From assembly GCA_029777145.1 (NCBI GenBank), contig JAKOSS010000509.1, forward strand, positions 1 to 9,778: a stretch of DNA of 9,778 nucleotides. Direction: 5' to 3'. The notes under the pieces are model-generated. The model worked only from the letters and a program-made list of their open reading frames with translations. It searched no databases and had not been told where the DNA came from. Position numbers and translations under genes: made by a program. The stretch comes from Acidobacteriota bacterium. GTDB lineage: Bacteria; Acidobacteriota; Blastocatellia; Pyrinomonadales; Pyrinomonadaceae. This document shows, piece after piece, positions 1 through 7,039 of the stretch; position 1 is the stretch's first letter, and each line of letters starts with the position of its first letter.

Positions 1-174
1 ACTGTCGAACCCGGACTCTACATTCCGGCCGACGACAAGGACGCGCCGGCGAAATATCGTGGTATCGGAATCCGCATCGAGGACGATGTTCTCGTCACTG
101 ACGACGGAAACGTCAATCTCACCGTCGGAGTCCCGAAAGACGCGGACGCGATCGAGGAAATAATGAATAGTTGA
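1..174 (+). CDS. pepP: Xaa-Pro aminopeptidase (M24 family), C-terminal end only
   Basis: The reading frame is open from the first base and ends at TGA 172-174, leaving 57 residues of a gene that starts before the window. The segment holds the last two conserved blocks of the M24 'pita-bread' metallopeptidase fold: VEPGLYIP (residues 2-9) and YRGIGIRIEDD (residues 19-29), followed by a typical tail, VNLTVGVPKDADAIE. In aminopeptidase P the glutamates of the VEPG and RIED motifs are ligands of the dinuclear metal centre, and both are present. Family knowledge: these enzymes remove N-terminal residues that precede proline. The gene converges on the M16 pair, with only a repeat element between the two stop codons. 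Prolidase or another M24 member cannot be excluded from the C-terminus alone. Confidence 0.85.
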   Translation, partial: TVEPGLYIPADDKDAPAKYRGIGIRIEDDVLVTDDGNVNLTVGVPKDADAIEEIMNS

Positions 175-176
175 AC

Positions 177-338
177 TGTGGTCGGTGGTCAGTGGTCAGT
201 GAGCAGTGAAACTGTAAACCGATGCCCAGGAGGCACAAGGTCTTAGCTAGAGTGGGTACGCGCAAAGCCGCGAGCAATCGATCGAAAATTCGAGATTGTC
301 TGCGGCTTCTGCTAACTGCTCACGGCTCACCGCTGACG
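177..338. repeat. Heptamer-repeat element A between convergent stop codons
   Basis: The left arm (177-211) is five contiguous 7-bp units read on the + strand, variants of AGTGGTC: TGTGGTC, GGTGGTC, AGTGGTC, AGTGAGC and AGTGAAA. The right arm (304-338) carries five units of the same family in inverted orientation, including GGTGAGC, CGTGAGC and AGTTAGC read on the - strand. The arms are imperfectly complementary, so the transcript from either side could fold back. The 92-bp core (212-303) has no convincing gene; it holds a small possible hairpin at 275-298 (CAATC/GATTG and TCGA/TCGA arms around AAAT). The element starts 2 bp after the aminopeptidase stop and ends 3 bp before the M16 stop. A role as a bidirectional terminator or 3' mRNA protector is inference; no T-tract is present. 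A related element lies at 3617-3780. Confidence 0.75.
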
Positions 339-341
339 CCG

Positions 342-1697
342 CTACTTCTGCAAAAAGATATCCCGATTGATCGCGGTCGGATCGCCGATCACGACAAAGC
401 GGATATTTTTCATGTACTTCTGCGCAACGCGACGGATGTCCGTATCCTTGACCTCGCGGATCCGGTCGATGAAATCGTACGACTTTCTCCAACCGCCGCC
501 GGCGAGTTCGTAGCGGGCTAGCGAACCGGCCTGGGCGGCATTTGTTTCCTCGCCAAGATAATACGTGGTCAAAAAGTAGTTCGAAACCGCCGTTATCTCG
601 TCGCGGTCGACGAGTCTCGTTTTCAGCAGGTTCATTTCCTGAAGCATCACGCTTATCGCCTGATTTGCGTCATTTGCGGTGACGTAGATGTTCGCCGTGT
701 TGACTGCCGTGGCGTTGATCTCCGCATTCGGCGCGTACGACAATTGCCGCTTCACTCGAACTTCGCGGAAGAACTGGGCTTGCAGAAGACTGATCGCAAC
801 CCGCATCGGGTAATAATCCGGACGTCCCGGCGGCGGTGCGTCGAAAACGCCTTTGATGTAGTTCGTCGGCAGATCTCTCGTGACCACCTCGAGAGTCGGC
901 TTCGAGAAATCGATCGGCGGCAGCGCCGTCTCCTTGTAGTCACCTCGCGGGAGCTTTCCGAACGTGGCCGCGACTTTTTCCCTGATCTCCTGCGGATCGA
1001 GATCACCCACAAAAACCAGCAGCAGCTGCGATGTCTGCATCACCTTTTTCTGGTGTTCGCGCAACTGTGCGATCGTGAACTTCGAGACGGTTTCAAGCGA
1101 ACCGTCGGTCTCGAACGAATACGGATGCCCCGCGTAAACCACCCGGTTTTCAAGGACGTCGAGGAAATTATCGGGATTCGTTTCCGATTCCTTGAGTCCG
1201 GCCATGATCTGTTCCCGAACGCGCTCGACGTCGGTCGGAGCGAACGCCGGATTGATCACGACGTCAGCAAAGATATCCCACATTCGGTCGAAATTCGGAC
1301 GAGTCACACCGAGCGAAACCACGCTGAAATCCCTGCCGGCCGATCCGCCCAACGTCGATCCGGTGCGTGCAAGTTCACGACGCACGACGTCGCGCTTGAA
1401 CTTGGTTCCGGCCTCGACCGATGCGTCGATCATCAAATTCTCGAGTCCGGCAGTTTTGTCCGTAATGTTCCGGACGCCGCCGCGGATAAAGAGTCCGGCA
1501 GCGACGGTTTCCGCATTGGGCCGACGTTTAACCAAGACCTTCAGCCCGTTGACGTCAAATTCCGTGACCTGCGACGCCCCTTCGGAGGATCGCGGCGCGC
1601 CCCCTGCCTGCGCCAAGACGGCCGACGCCGCAAGCGTGAACGTCAACAGGATCAGCGCCAGCCGTCTCCCGACGGTTTCAAAACGAATTGATTTCAT
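342..1697 (-). CDS. Secreted M16 peptidase-like protein, non-catalytic (R/Y) subunit
   Basis: A 451-residue insulinase-family (M16) protein. The zinc motif HxxEH is missing: the aligned stretch GLENLMID (84-91) has N87, I90 and D91 where H, E and H are expected. The substrate-binding pair of the C-terminal M16 domain is kept as R314 and Y321 in VRVKRQLSY. In bacterial M16B heterodimers this is the signature of the partner subunit that completes the active site of a zinc-bearing subunit. Residues 1-30 form a signal peptide (R-R, then LALILLTFTLAASAVLA), so the protein is probably periplasmic. I chose ATG 1697 because it gives a normal-length signal peptide. The in-frame ATGs at 1727 and 1724 are alternatives: 1727 overlaps the upstream TAA as TAATG, which suggests translational coupling. 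It is the second gene of the M16 operon. Confidence 0.88.
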   Translation of the reverse strand: MKSIRFETVGRRLALILLTFTLAASAVLAQAGGAPRSSEGASQVTEFDVNGLKVLVKRRPNAETVAAGLFIRGGVRNITDKTAGLENLMIDASVEAGTKFKRDVVRRELARTGSTLGGSAGRDFSVVSLGVTRPNFDRMWDIFADVVINPAFAPTDVERVREQIMAGLKESETNPDNFLDVLENRVVYAGHPYSFETDGSLETVSKFTIAQLREHQKKVMQTSQLLLVFVGDLDPQEIREKVAATFGKLPRGDYKETALPPIDFSKPTLEVVTRDLPTNYIKGVFDAPPPGRPDYYPMRVAISLLQAQFFREVRVKRQLSYAPNAEINATAVNTANIYVTANDANQAISVMLQEMNLLKTRLVDRDEITAVSNYFLTTYYLGEETNAAQAGSLARYELAGGGWRKSYDFIDRIREVKDTDIRRVAQKYMKNIRFVVIGDPTAINRDIFLQK

Positions 1698-1726
1698 AGT
1701 CCTTTTGATTTCAGTCTGAGGCATCA

Positions 1727-3268
1727 TTACTTCCCGATCAGATCGGCCTCCGTCAGATTTGCGGCGGCATTCGCCCGCGGCGAAACGAGCGCGACCCCGA
1801 TATGGTTTTTGCCGAGAATGTACGTGCGCAGATACCGATTGATCCCTTCGCGGCTCGTCGCCCGCAAATTCTTGTGATATCCGCGGAAGTACTCGATACC
1901 CGTAGATGACCACCAAAAACTAAGCGTGTGCGCGTATTCGCTAAGCTTTTCCCGATCGAAAAGGTCGCGCGATTCAAGGATCGTCGTCGCGCTCTCGAGT
2001 TCTTCGTCGGTGAAATAGTTTGGCTTGTCGAACTGCGAGATCTCCGTGTAAAGCGCCTTGAGCGCGGCGCGGGCGCGCTCCGGCGACGTGACGAGGACTA
2101 CCTGGATCGGCCCGACATTGCGCTGCGTGTAGTAGTTGATGCTCGCGCTCGCGGCCAATCCGCTGTCGACCAGCGCGCGCTGGAACCTCGAATCCGGCTG
2201 AGCCAGGATGTACGAGAAGACGTCCGCGGCATACGTCGAAGCATCGTCCTTGCCGATCGACGGTCCGTGCCATCCGATCTGGATAAAGACGTTCTCGGCG
2301 CCTTCACGATCAATGTTCTTTTCGACGATAACGCCCTGACTCTTGGGCAGCGGCGGATGCTCGACCATCGGGAATTCCTTGAACGGATCGACCTCGCGCC
2401 GCGGCCACTTTCCAAAATACTTCTCGGCGAGTTCGAACACCCGCTGGGGATCGGCATCGCCGGTAACGACCAACGCCGAGTTGTTCGGAACGTAGTATCG
2501 GCCCTGGATCAGCTTCATCTTCTCGGTCGTCGCGGCGAGCACCGACGCGCGGGTTCCGAGCGGATTCTTGCGGCTCGGATACTTGAAGTAGAGCCGGTCG
2601 TTGATCGCGCGGTCGAGATAGTAGAACGGATTCGATTCGTTGCGGTCGATCTCGCCGACCACGACCCGGATCTCGTCATCGAGTTCCTGCGGATCGAACG
2701 TCGGAAACTGGATCGAGTGGCTCATGTACTGCAACGCCGTTTCGATGTTCGAACTCGTCGTGTTCAGATAATAGTTGACGACTTCCTCGCGGGTCGACGC
2801 ATTGGACGTCATTCCGATGTTGTCGATATCGTAAAGATAGGACGTATCGCCGATCTCGGGCTTCAGTTTGAGCGTCTCGGCGCATCCGGCGTTGAAAAAA
2901 TAGTTCGTATTTTTCTCTGCCCGCGCGCGCTCGCAATTGAACACATAGATCGCCTTGTTCGGCTTGAAGAACATGTGTTCGTAAAGATGCGAGAGTCCGT
3001 TGAGCTCGGGCGGTTCGGTGAACGATCCGTTGCGGACGGCGATCTCGACCGTCAGGAGCGGAACGCTGGAATCCTGAAGGACGATCACCTCGAGCCCGTT
3101 CGGCAAGACCTTGCTGACAAACGGGATCTCGATACCGGCCTGGGGAACCGTTTTCGCGACCGGCGCCGGTGTCGGGCCGTTCGGTTGCGCCGGTTTCCGG
3201 CTCTGTGCAAAACTGAAGTTCGTCGTGATCGCCGCGATCAGGACAAAACAAAGGAACGATTTTTTCAC
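1727..3268 (-). CDS. Secreted M16 zinc metallopeptidase, catalytic subunit
   Basis: A 513-residue insulinase-family peptidase that begins with GTG. The start is supported by GGGAG seven bases upstream and by the signal peptide that follows (KKSFLCFVLIAAITTNFSFA, likely cleaved after A21). The inverted zinc motif HLYEH is at 94-98, and the third metal ligand is probably E206 in VVGEIDR. The downstream NPFYYLDRA block fits the family. The C-terminal M16 domain has lost the R/Y pair: the equivalents are L366 and A373 (LVDSGLAAS). It should therefore need the adjacent R/Y-bearing subunit for activity. The distance from H98 to E206 (108) exceeds the usual 74-76 residues, which implies an insert of about 30 residues near 105-145; this insert contains C112 and C129, possibly a disulphide. 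It is first in a two-gene operon and divergent from a small gene at 3410. The substrate is unknown. Confidence 0.92.
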   Translation of the reverse strand: MKKSFLCFVLIAAITTNFSFAQSRKPAQPNGPTPAPVAKTVPQAGIEIPFVSKVLPNGLEVIVLQDSSVPLLTVEIAVRNGSFTEPPELNGLSHLYEHMFFKPNKAIYVFNCERARAEKNTNYFFNAGCAETLKLKPEIGDTSYLYDIDNIGMTSNASTREEVVNYYLNTTSSNIETALQYMSHSIQFPTFDPQELDDEIRVVVGEIDRNESNPFYYLDRAINDRLYFKYPSRKNPLGTRASVLAATTEKMKLIQGRYYVPNNSALVVTGDADPQRVFELAEKYFGKWPRREVDPFKEFPMVEHPPLPKSQGVIVEKNIDREGAENVFIQIGWHGPSIGKDDASTYAADVFSYILAQPDSRFQRALVDSGLAASASINYYTQRNVGPIQVVLVTSPERARAALKALYTEISQFDKPNYFTDEELESATTILESRDLFDREKLSEYAHTLSFWWSSTGIEYFRGYHKNLRATSREGINRYLRTYILGKNHIGVALVSPRANAAANLTEADLIGK

Positions 3269-3275
3269 TAGAAAA

Positions 3276-3280
3276 CTCCC
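3276..3280 (-). promoter_or_regulatory. Shine-Dalgarno site deciding the GTG start of the catalytic M16 gene
   Basis: On the - strand GGGAG lies seven bases before GTG 3268-3266. The same frame is open upstream to an ATG at 3331, but that start would add 21 residues in front of the signal peptide and has no comparable site. The GTG is therefore the better start. Confidence 0.7.
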
Positions 3281-3394
3281 AAAATATTGGATGTCAGATG
3301 ACGGCCGACGAGGGCGAGTTGCGTCAATCATTACATTTGAAGTGACTTCTACGCAAAATGCTCGCCGAGGTTTTTGACACGACTACTTTTACAC

Positions 3395-3403
3395 GAGGGA
3401 AGG
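3395..3403 (+). promoter_or_regulatory. Ribosome binding site of the small unknown gene
   Basis: GAGGGAAGG lies six bases upstream of ATG 3410. It is one of the clearest Shine-Dalgarno sites in the window and is the main reason to accept this short frame as a gene. Confidence 0.65.
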
Positions 3404-3409
3404 TAAACG

Positions 3410-3628
3410 ATGGAACGAGATAATTTGATGCACGGTGCGCGGACGGCGATGAATCGCAGCCCTGAAATCCGCGAATGGGCCGAGAGCTATTTGAAGGCAA
3501 AAACCCGGGCCGAGAACGAGTCGATGTCGGACGAGGAATTCGAAAAATACTGGAAATATCACAAGCCCGAGATCATGCACGCCGGCGCCGCTGAAGCGAT
3601 TCAAGCGTACAAGAGCAGTGGTCAGTGA
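3410..3628 (+). CDS. Small charged protein of unknown function
   Basis: A 72-residue frame starting at ATG 3410, preceded by a strong purine-rich ribosome binding site. I do not recognise the family. The product is soluble and highly charged, with no signal peptide or membrane segment. It is predicted by eye to be mostly helical, with an acidic stretch (MSDEEFEKYW, around 43-52) followed by KYHKPEI. The last residues (SSGQ) and the TGA stop fall inside the AGTGGTC heptamer array that starts at 3617, so the native C-terminus may have been replaced or shifted when the repeat arose. It is divergent from the M16 operon and convergent with the nuclease gene. The frame on the opposite strand at 3389-3604 lacks such a ribosome site and looks like a shadow. 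A role cannot be assigned. Confidence 0.6.
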   Translation: MERDNLMHGARTAMNRSPEIREWAESYLKAKTRAENESMSDEEFEKYWKYHKPEIMHAGAAEAIQAYKSSGQ

Positions 3629-3780
3629 TCGGTGGTCAGTGGTCAGTGGTCAGTGGTCAGTGGTCAGATGAAGAATAAGATCAACCGAATGCCGCGAGAT
3701 ACCAACGACAGGCCACCAACCACTGCTCACTGCTTACGGCTCACCGGCCACTGGCCACTGGCCACTGACCACCGACCACC
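3617..3780. repeat. Heptamer-repeat element B between convergent genes
   Basis: The left arm (3617-3667) is seven contiguous 7-bp units plus two bases. Five units are exact AGTGGTC and two are variants (AGTGATC, GGTGGTC). The right arm (3711-3780) is ten contiguous units in inverted orientation; on the - strand these include GGTGGTC twice, AGTGGCC three times, then GGTGAGC, CGTAAGC and AGTGAGC. The 43-bp core (3668-3710) shows nothing recognisable. The arms can pair extensively and in several registers. The left arm contains the stop codon of the small gene, and the right arm ends 2 bp before the nuclease stop. Total length (164 bp) is almost the same as element A (162 bp), and the GGTGAGC-CGTRAGC-AGTKAGC block of the right arm is shared. 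Confidence 0.85.
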
Positions 3781-3782
3781 GC

Positions 3783-5657
3783 TTACTGGATATTGAAGAT
3801 CGCCATTGACGAGTCGTGGTCCGAGAACCGCTCGACGCGGTTCGGGTCGTTCCGGTAGACCTCGGGGAAATCCGCGTTGAGATGAGCGAATCCGAAGCCG
3901 GCAACGATTTTCCGGAACGGGGCGTTGACGATGAAATGGTCGAGCACCTGACCGTTTCCGTCAAAGACGTACGAATAGCACGTTTTCGGATCGATCAGAT
4001 CGACAAGATTCACGAGGTCCGATTCGACCAGATCGTCCGTCGGGATCATCACGGCGTCCTTCGCCGCCGGCGTGCCCTTGATCGTCCCGATCACGTCCAT
4101 GATGCCGTCGTTGAATTGGTAGAAGTTGAAGTCGCCGATCAGCGCGATCCTTTCGTTCGGATTTGCCTTCTGCCGCTCGTTCACAAACTTTGCGAGAAAC
4201 TCCGCCTGAAGCTTCTTTTTCATTCTCACGAACGGCGCGTCCTTGTCGTCATCGTAGCCGCGGAATGATTTGAGGTGGTTGACGATGACCGTGAACTCGA
4301 ACGGCGTCGTGCCGTTCTTGACCGACGCGCGGAGCAGAAACGGCGGCCTGTCATTGAGATGCACGTCGTCTTTTGAGACCGGATTCTTGAATTCATCGTC
4401 CTTGCCGAACTGCTTCGTTTCGAGCACTTCCACCCGTGACGTCTTCACCAGAAACCCGGAATCGATCCCGCCGAAATCGTTTCCCTCGACAAGATAAGCG
4501 TCATATTTCGGATTCTCAGCTCCGGCGGCTTCGGCATCCTTGTTGATCCGCTCGGCCAGTCGTTTCAGAGCCGACAGATTCTCGGCCTCGACCATTCCGA
4601 TCACGTCCGGCGTTTTCAGATAAAGCCGGATCGCGCGCGAGATCTTCGTGAGACGCCGGTCGAATCCCTCGCGAGTGATGATCGGCTCCTTGACGTCCGG
4701 ATCGTCCTCGTCGTCAAAGAACCGCTCAATGTTCATCGACGCGATCGACAGCTGATTCTCCTTTGGCGACGGCAACGCCGACGCCACCTTCAGTCCCGAA
4801 ACTTCCGGCTTGTTGTCGGGATCGAGACGCAGCGCATAGGCACGGTAAATGTAATCGACCACGCCCGTCAGGTTCTTCACCGTCGCGCCGGTCGTGACGT
4901 CGATCGCCTGTCCGCCCAACTGCCCCATGCTCTCGATCCTGATCCGTTCAGGATTGTGATCGAACAAGGCGATTTTCGGAAAATCGCGCTTCAACTTGTC
5001 CTTGTCCTTCTCAGGCATCAGAAGATAACTAAGAACGTCGAGTCCGGGTTCGCGAAACGGCCGCGGCAAACCCGGCATGACTCCGTAAAAGGCGCCGCTC
5101 GATTCGGCAGTTCCGTTGACTTCGTCGAGCGAACCCCGCTTGTCGGTCGGGGCGACGACGCTGATCTCGGGAATCGTGACCCGCATTCCCTCGTAGCGTT
5201 CGAGCTGATTGACGGCCGGGTTCTTGAAATCTTCCATTGTCAGCACGATCGGTTTCGGCAGCGGATTGTTCTTCGATTCGACCGCAATCAGATCGCGCCC
5301 CTTCTGCATCGAGATCTCGGTGATCGTCAGGCTCGAAGAATCTCCGAACTCCTTGACCTCACCGCTTACCGTGACGAGATTTCCGACCGTTGCCTCGCCG
5401 CCCGGTTCGGTCTTTGTGAAGATATAGATCGCTTCCGACGTCTTCGGATTGTCGTCCGCCTTGTCGTCCGGATTCTGGATGAAGAATCCGTTCCGCGTCC
5501 GCGCCGTGACGATTCCGGTCACGCGCACGACCTCACGCACGTACGGCGAAATGTCCTTGTCGCCCTGAATCTCGCTGATGGTACGACTGCGTTGTGCAGT
5601 CGCGCCGACGGCAAACAAAAGCAGAATGCCGAATAATCCGATGATGGCTCGTTTCAT
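3783..5657 (-). CDS. Secreted endonuclease/exonuclease/phosphatase-fold nuclease with OB-fold N-terminus
   Basis: A 624-residue protein of the extracellular ExeM/NucH-like nuclease type. Residues 1-21 are a signal peptide (IIGLFGILLLFAVGATA). Residues 27-120 look like an OB-fold (VRVTGIVTARTRNGFFIQNP). Residues 150-290 form the linker domain usual in this group (LERYEGMRV, LTGVVDYIYRAYAL). The EEP catalytic domain covers about 302-624 and keeps its expected motifs: N309 in SMNIERF, E357 in VIGMVEAEN, N460-H461 in VNHLKSF, D509 and N511 in GDFN, D573-H574 in VLDHF, and S612-D613-H614 in FSDHD. It is therefore probably an active, metal-dependent phosphodiesterase acting on DNA or RNA outside the cytoplasm; the substrate is inferred. 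ATG 5657 starts the signal peptide directly; no strong Shine-Dalgarno is visible. The stop codon abuts repeat element B. Confidence 0.9.
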   Translation of the reverse strand: MKRAIIGLFGILLLFAVGATAQRSRTISEIQGDKDISPYVREVVRVTGIVTARTRNGFFIQNPDDKADDNPKTSEAIYIFTKTEPGGEATVGNLVTVSGEVKEFGDSSSLTITEISMQKGRDLIAVESKNNPLPKPIVLTMEDFKNPAVNQLERYEGMRVTIPEISVVAPTDKRGSLDEVNGTAESSGAFYGVMPGLPRPFREPGLDVLSYLLMPEKDKDKLKRDFPKIALFDHNPERIRIESMGQLGGQAIDVTTGATVKNLTGVVDYIYRAYALRLDPDNKPEVSGLKVASALPSPKENQLSIASMNIERFFDDEDDPDVKEPIITREGFDRRLTKISRAIRLYLKTPDVIGMVEAENLSALKRLAERINKDAEAAGAENPKYDAYLVEGNDFGGIDSGFLVKTSRVEVLETKQFGKDDEFKNPVSKDDVHLNDRPPFLLRASVKNGTTPFEFTVIVNHLKSFRGYDDDKDAPFVRMKKKLQAEFLAKFVNERQKANPNERIALIGDFNFYQFNDGIMDVIGTIKGTPAAKDAVMIPTDDLVESDLVNLVDLIDPKTCYSYVFDGNGQVLDHFIVNAPFRKIVAGFGFAHLNADFPEVYRNDPNRVERFSDHDSSMAIFNIQ

Positions 5658-5782
5658 AAATTGATCGTACGGACGACGAACGCCGCCTGGTTTAGATGCC
5701 TAAATCTTACTTCGCGCAGATGAAATGTATGTGAAGAATCTAACACACGCGCGCACCGAATCCGAATCAGCGCGACGGGCCG
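5658..5782 (-). promoter_or_regulatory. Intergenic region upstream of the nuclease gene
   Basis: These 125 bp separate the FecR-domain gene from the nuclease gene on the same strand, enough for an independent promoter. An inverted repeat, TTTAG-ATGC-CTAAA, lies at 5691-5704, about 35 bp before the nuclease start, and could be an operator. A TTCACA box lies upstream, but the nearest -10-like TAAGAT is 20 bp away, so I do not call a promoter with confidence. No clear terminator follows the FecR-domain gene. Confidence 0.25.
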
Positions 5783-7039
5783 TCAGAACTGTTTGATCAA
5801 CTTCCCGCTTGGCAACGCGATCGTAAAACTGCTGCGGTTGCCGCGGTCGTCGCTGATCTCGACGGTTGTTTGGTTTCCCGGTGCGGAGATCTGGAGAAGG
5901 AACGACCCGTCGCCGAGCGCGAACGTCGATTTACCCTGCGAGCGCACGGTCGCGCCGGGTTGAGTCTTGCCGCTGATCCGGTAGATCGGTCCGCCGAGCG
6001 CCTCGACGCTCCAGTCACGCGCGCCGATCGCGCTGCTGCTCTCGCGTTTGATGACGGTGAATTTCCAGTACGCGCTCCAGTTGCTTGACTGACCCGAACT
6101 GGAAACTGCCTTAACACGCCAATAATAGGTTCCCGGTAAAAGCCCGCCGACCGCAAGACTCGGACTTACCAGTCCCTGCTTGTCAACAAGGATCGCGTCA
6201 GGCGGTGCGAACTGCGGAAGTTTGGAGATTTGGATGGAGTACGTCAGCGCGAGATTGACGTCGGGGCTCTGCCAGCGAAACATCACATCCGCAACGCCGC
6301 TCAACGATCCGACAAGCTGCTGATCCGACGACGGAGAATTGTGGATCGGCGGCGCAAGCAGCTTCTCCTTTGTTCCGATCTTGCCGTTGTTGAGGGCCGC
6401 GAACTCGTTCTCCTTGACGACGGTCTTCTCGCCGCCGATCGTGGTTTCAATACTGCCGCGGCTGATGCGGATCTCGCCGCTGTTGTTTTCTTTGTTGATG
6501 TCGAAACTGGCGTCGGTGTCGGCTCCGATCTTGTTCTCGGACTCGCGCACTTCGACGACGTTCTCGGTATTCTCAGGTTGTTCCTCGGTTCGGACGTTGA
6601 TCTGCCCGTCGTCGAGCGTGACTCTGACATTCGGCCCGCCGAACAGCGAGCTGCTGTCGCGGATGACGACCGTTGAATTCGGACGGATCGAGAGCACCGA
6701 ACCGTCGATCATCTGGATCTTCGCGCGGCCGTCGGCCTGAGTTTGAACGGTGTCGCCGGCGCTGACGAACGTTTGCCGCGTCACCAGGATCGTCTCACGC
6801 GTGGCGGCACGGATGATCCGCACATCACCTTCGAAAGTGACGACGATCGCCGCGTCTTTCGGCGCCTCCGGACCTTCCGGTTTGTTGACGAAGTCGCTGT
6901 GCATGAACCGCCAGACGCCGAACGCCGTCAAGCCGCAGAACAACAACAAGGCCGTCACCAGATAAATCGTGCGGCGGCGGATGTTCCACCAATCGACGTA
7001 GAACTTTTGGTATTTTGGCCCTTTGGGTTCGTTTGGCAT
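5783..7039 (-). CDS. Membrane-anchored FecR-domain protein with Fn3-like and Ig-like modules
   Basis: A 418-residue protein. A basic segment (21-23 RRR) is followed by one membrane helix at about 25-43, so most of the chain is probably on the outer side of the membrane. Residues 64-215 form a FecR-type beta domain (VTFEGDVRIIRA, VSAGDTVQTQADGRAKIQM, DGSVLSIRPNSTVVI, VRVTLDDGQINVRT). Residues 237-330 look like a fibronectin type III module ending in YYWRVKAVSSSGQSSNWS. Residues 340-410 resemble a bacterial Ig-like repeat (GKTQPGATVRSQG, GDGSFLLQI, DDRGNRSSF). The start ATG overlaps the terC stop as TGATG, which implies translational coupling. No sigma factor or TonB receptor gene is adjacent, so a classical FecI-FecR circuit is not supported. 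A structural, binding or envelope-sensing role is possible; the function is unknown. Confidence 0.85.
   Translation of the reverse strand: MPNEPKGPKYQKFYVDWWNIRRRTIYLVTALLLFCGLTAFGVWRFMHSDFVNKPEGPEAPKDAAIVVTFEGDVRIIRAATRETILVTRQTFVSAGDTVQTQADGRAKIQMIDGSVLSIRPNSTVVIRDSSSLFGGPNVRVTLDDGQINVRTEEQPENTENVVEVRESENKIGADTDASFDINKENNSGEIRISRGSIETTIGGEKTVVKENEFAALNNGKIGTKEKLLAPPIHNSPSSDQQLVGSLSGVADVMFRWQSPDVNLALTYSIQISKLPQFAPPDAILVDKQGLVSPSLAVGGLLPGTYYWRVKAVSSSGQSSNWSAYWKFTVIKRESSSAIGARDWSVEALGGPIYRISGKTQPGATVRSQGKSTFALGDGSFLLQISAPGNQTTVEISDDRGNRSSFTIALPSGKLIKQF

Larger units (their letters stand above)
3269..3409. promoter_or_regulatory. Divergent intergenic region between the M16 operon and the small + strand gene
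   Basis: These 141 bp must hold promoters for both directions. For the M16 operon the best candidate on the - strand is TTGCGT (3356-3351) and TGTAAT (3335-3330), with a short 15-bp spacer, so it is weak. Within that spacer is a small palindrome, GAAGT-G-ACTTC (3339-3349), which could be an operator. For the + strand gene, a perfect TTGACA is at 3374-3379 but has no -10 box at the right distance before the start codon. Only the need for promoters here is firm; the exact boxes are tentative. Confidence 0.3.

Noticed and set aside
222..521. + strand open frame of 99 codons between the aminopeptidase and the M16 genes
   Set aside because: It runs through repeat element A and then antisense to the conserved C-terminus of the M16 protein, with no recognisable product.
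342..1916. Upstream start at 1916 for the non-catalytic M16 subunit
   Set aside because: The added 73 residues overlap the upstream M16 gene and put a signal peptide in the middle of the protein. Starts at 1697, or 1727/1724, are far more credible.
1928..3271. Long + strand open frame (447 codons) opposite the catalytic M16 gene
   Set aside because: Its product is an arginine-rich, low-complexity sequence typical of the antisense of a GC-rich gene, while the - strand frame has clear family motifs and a signal peptide.
3374..3379. Perfect TTGACA box as promoter for the small + strand gene
   Set aside because: At the normal 16-18 bp spacing the sequence is the purine-rich ribosome site, not a -10 box, and little leader would remain.
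177..3780. Repeat arrays as a CRISPR array
   Set aside because: The units are only 7 bp, contiguous and without unique spacers, and no cas gene is present.
5774..5784. GACGG-G-CCGTC palindrome at the end of the FecR-domain gene as a terminator
   Set aside because: A one-base loop cannot form a stable hairpin, it overlaps the stop codon, and no T-tract follows.
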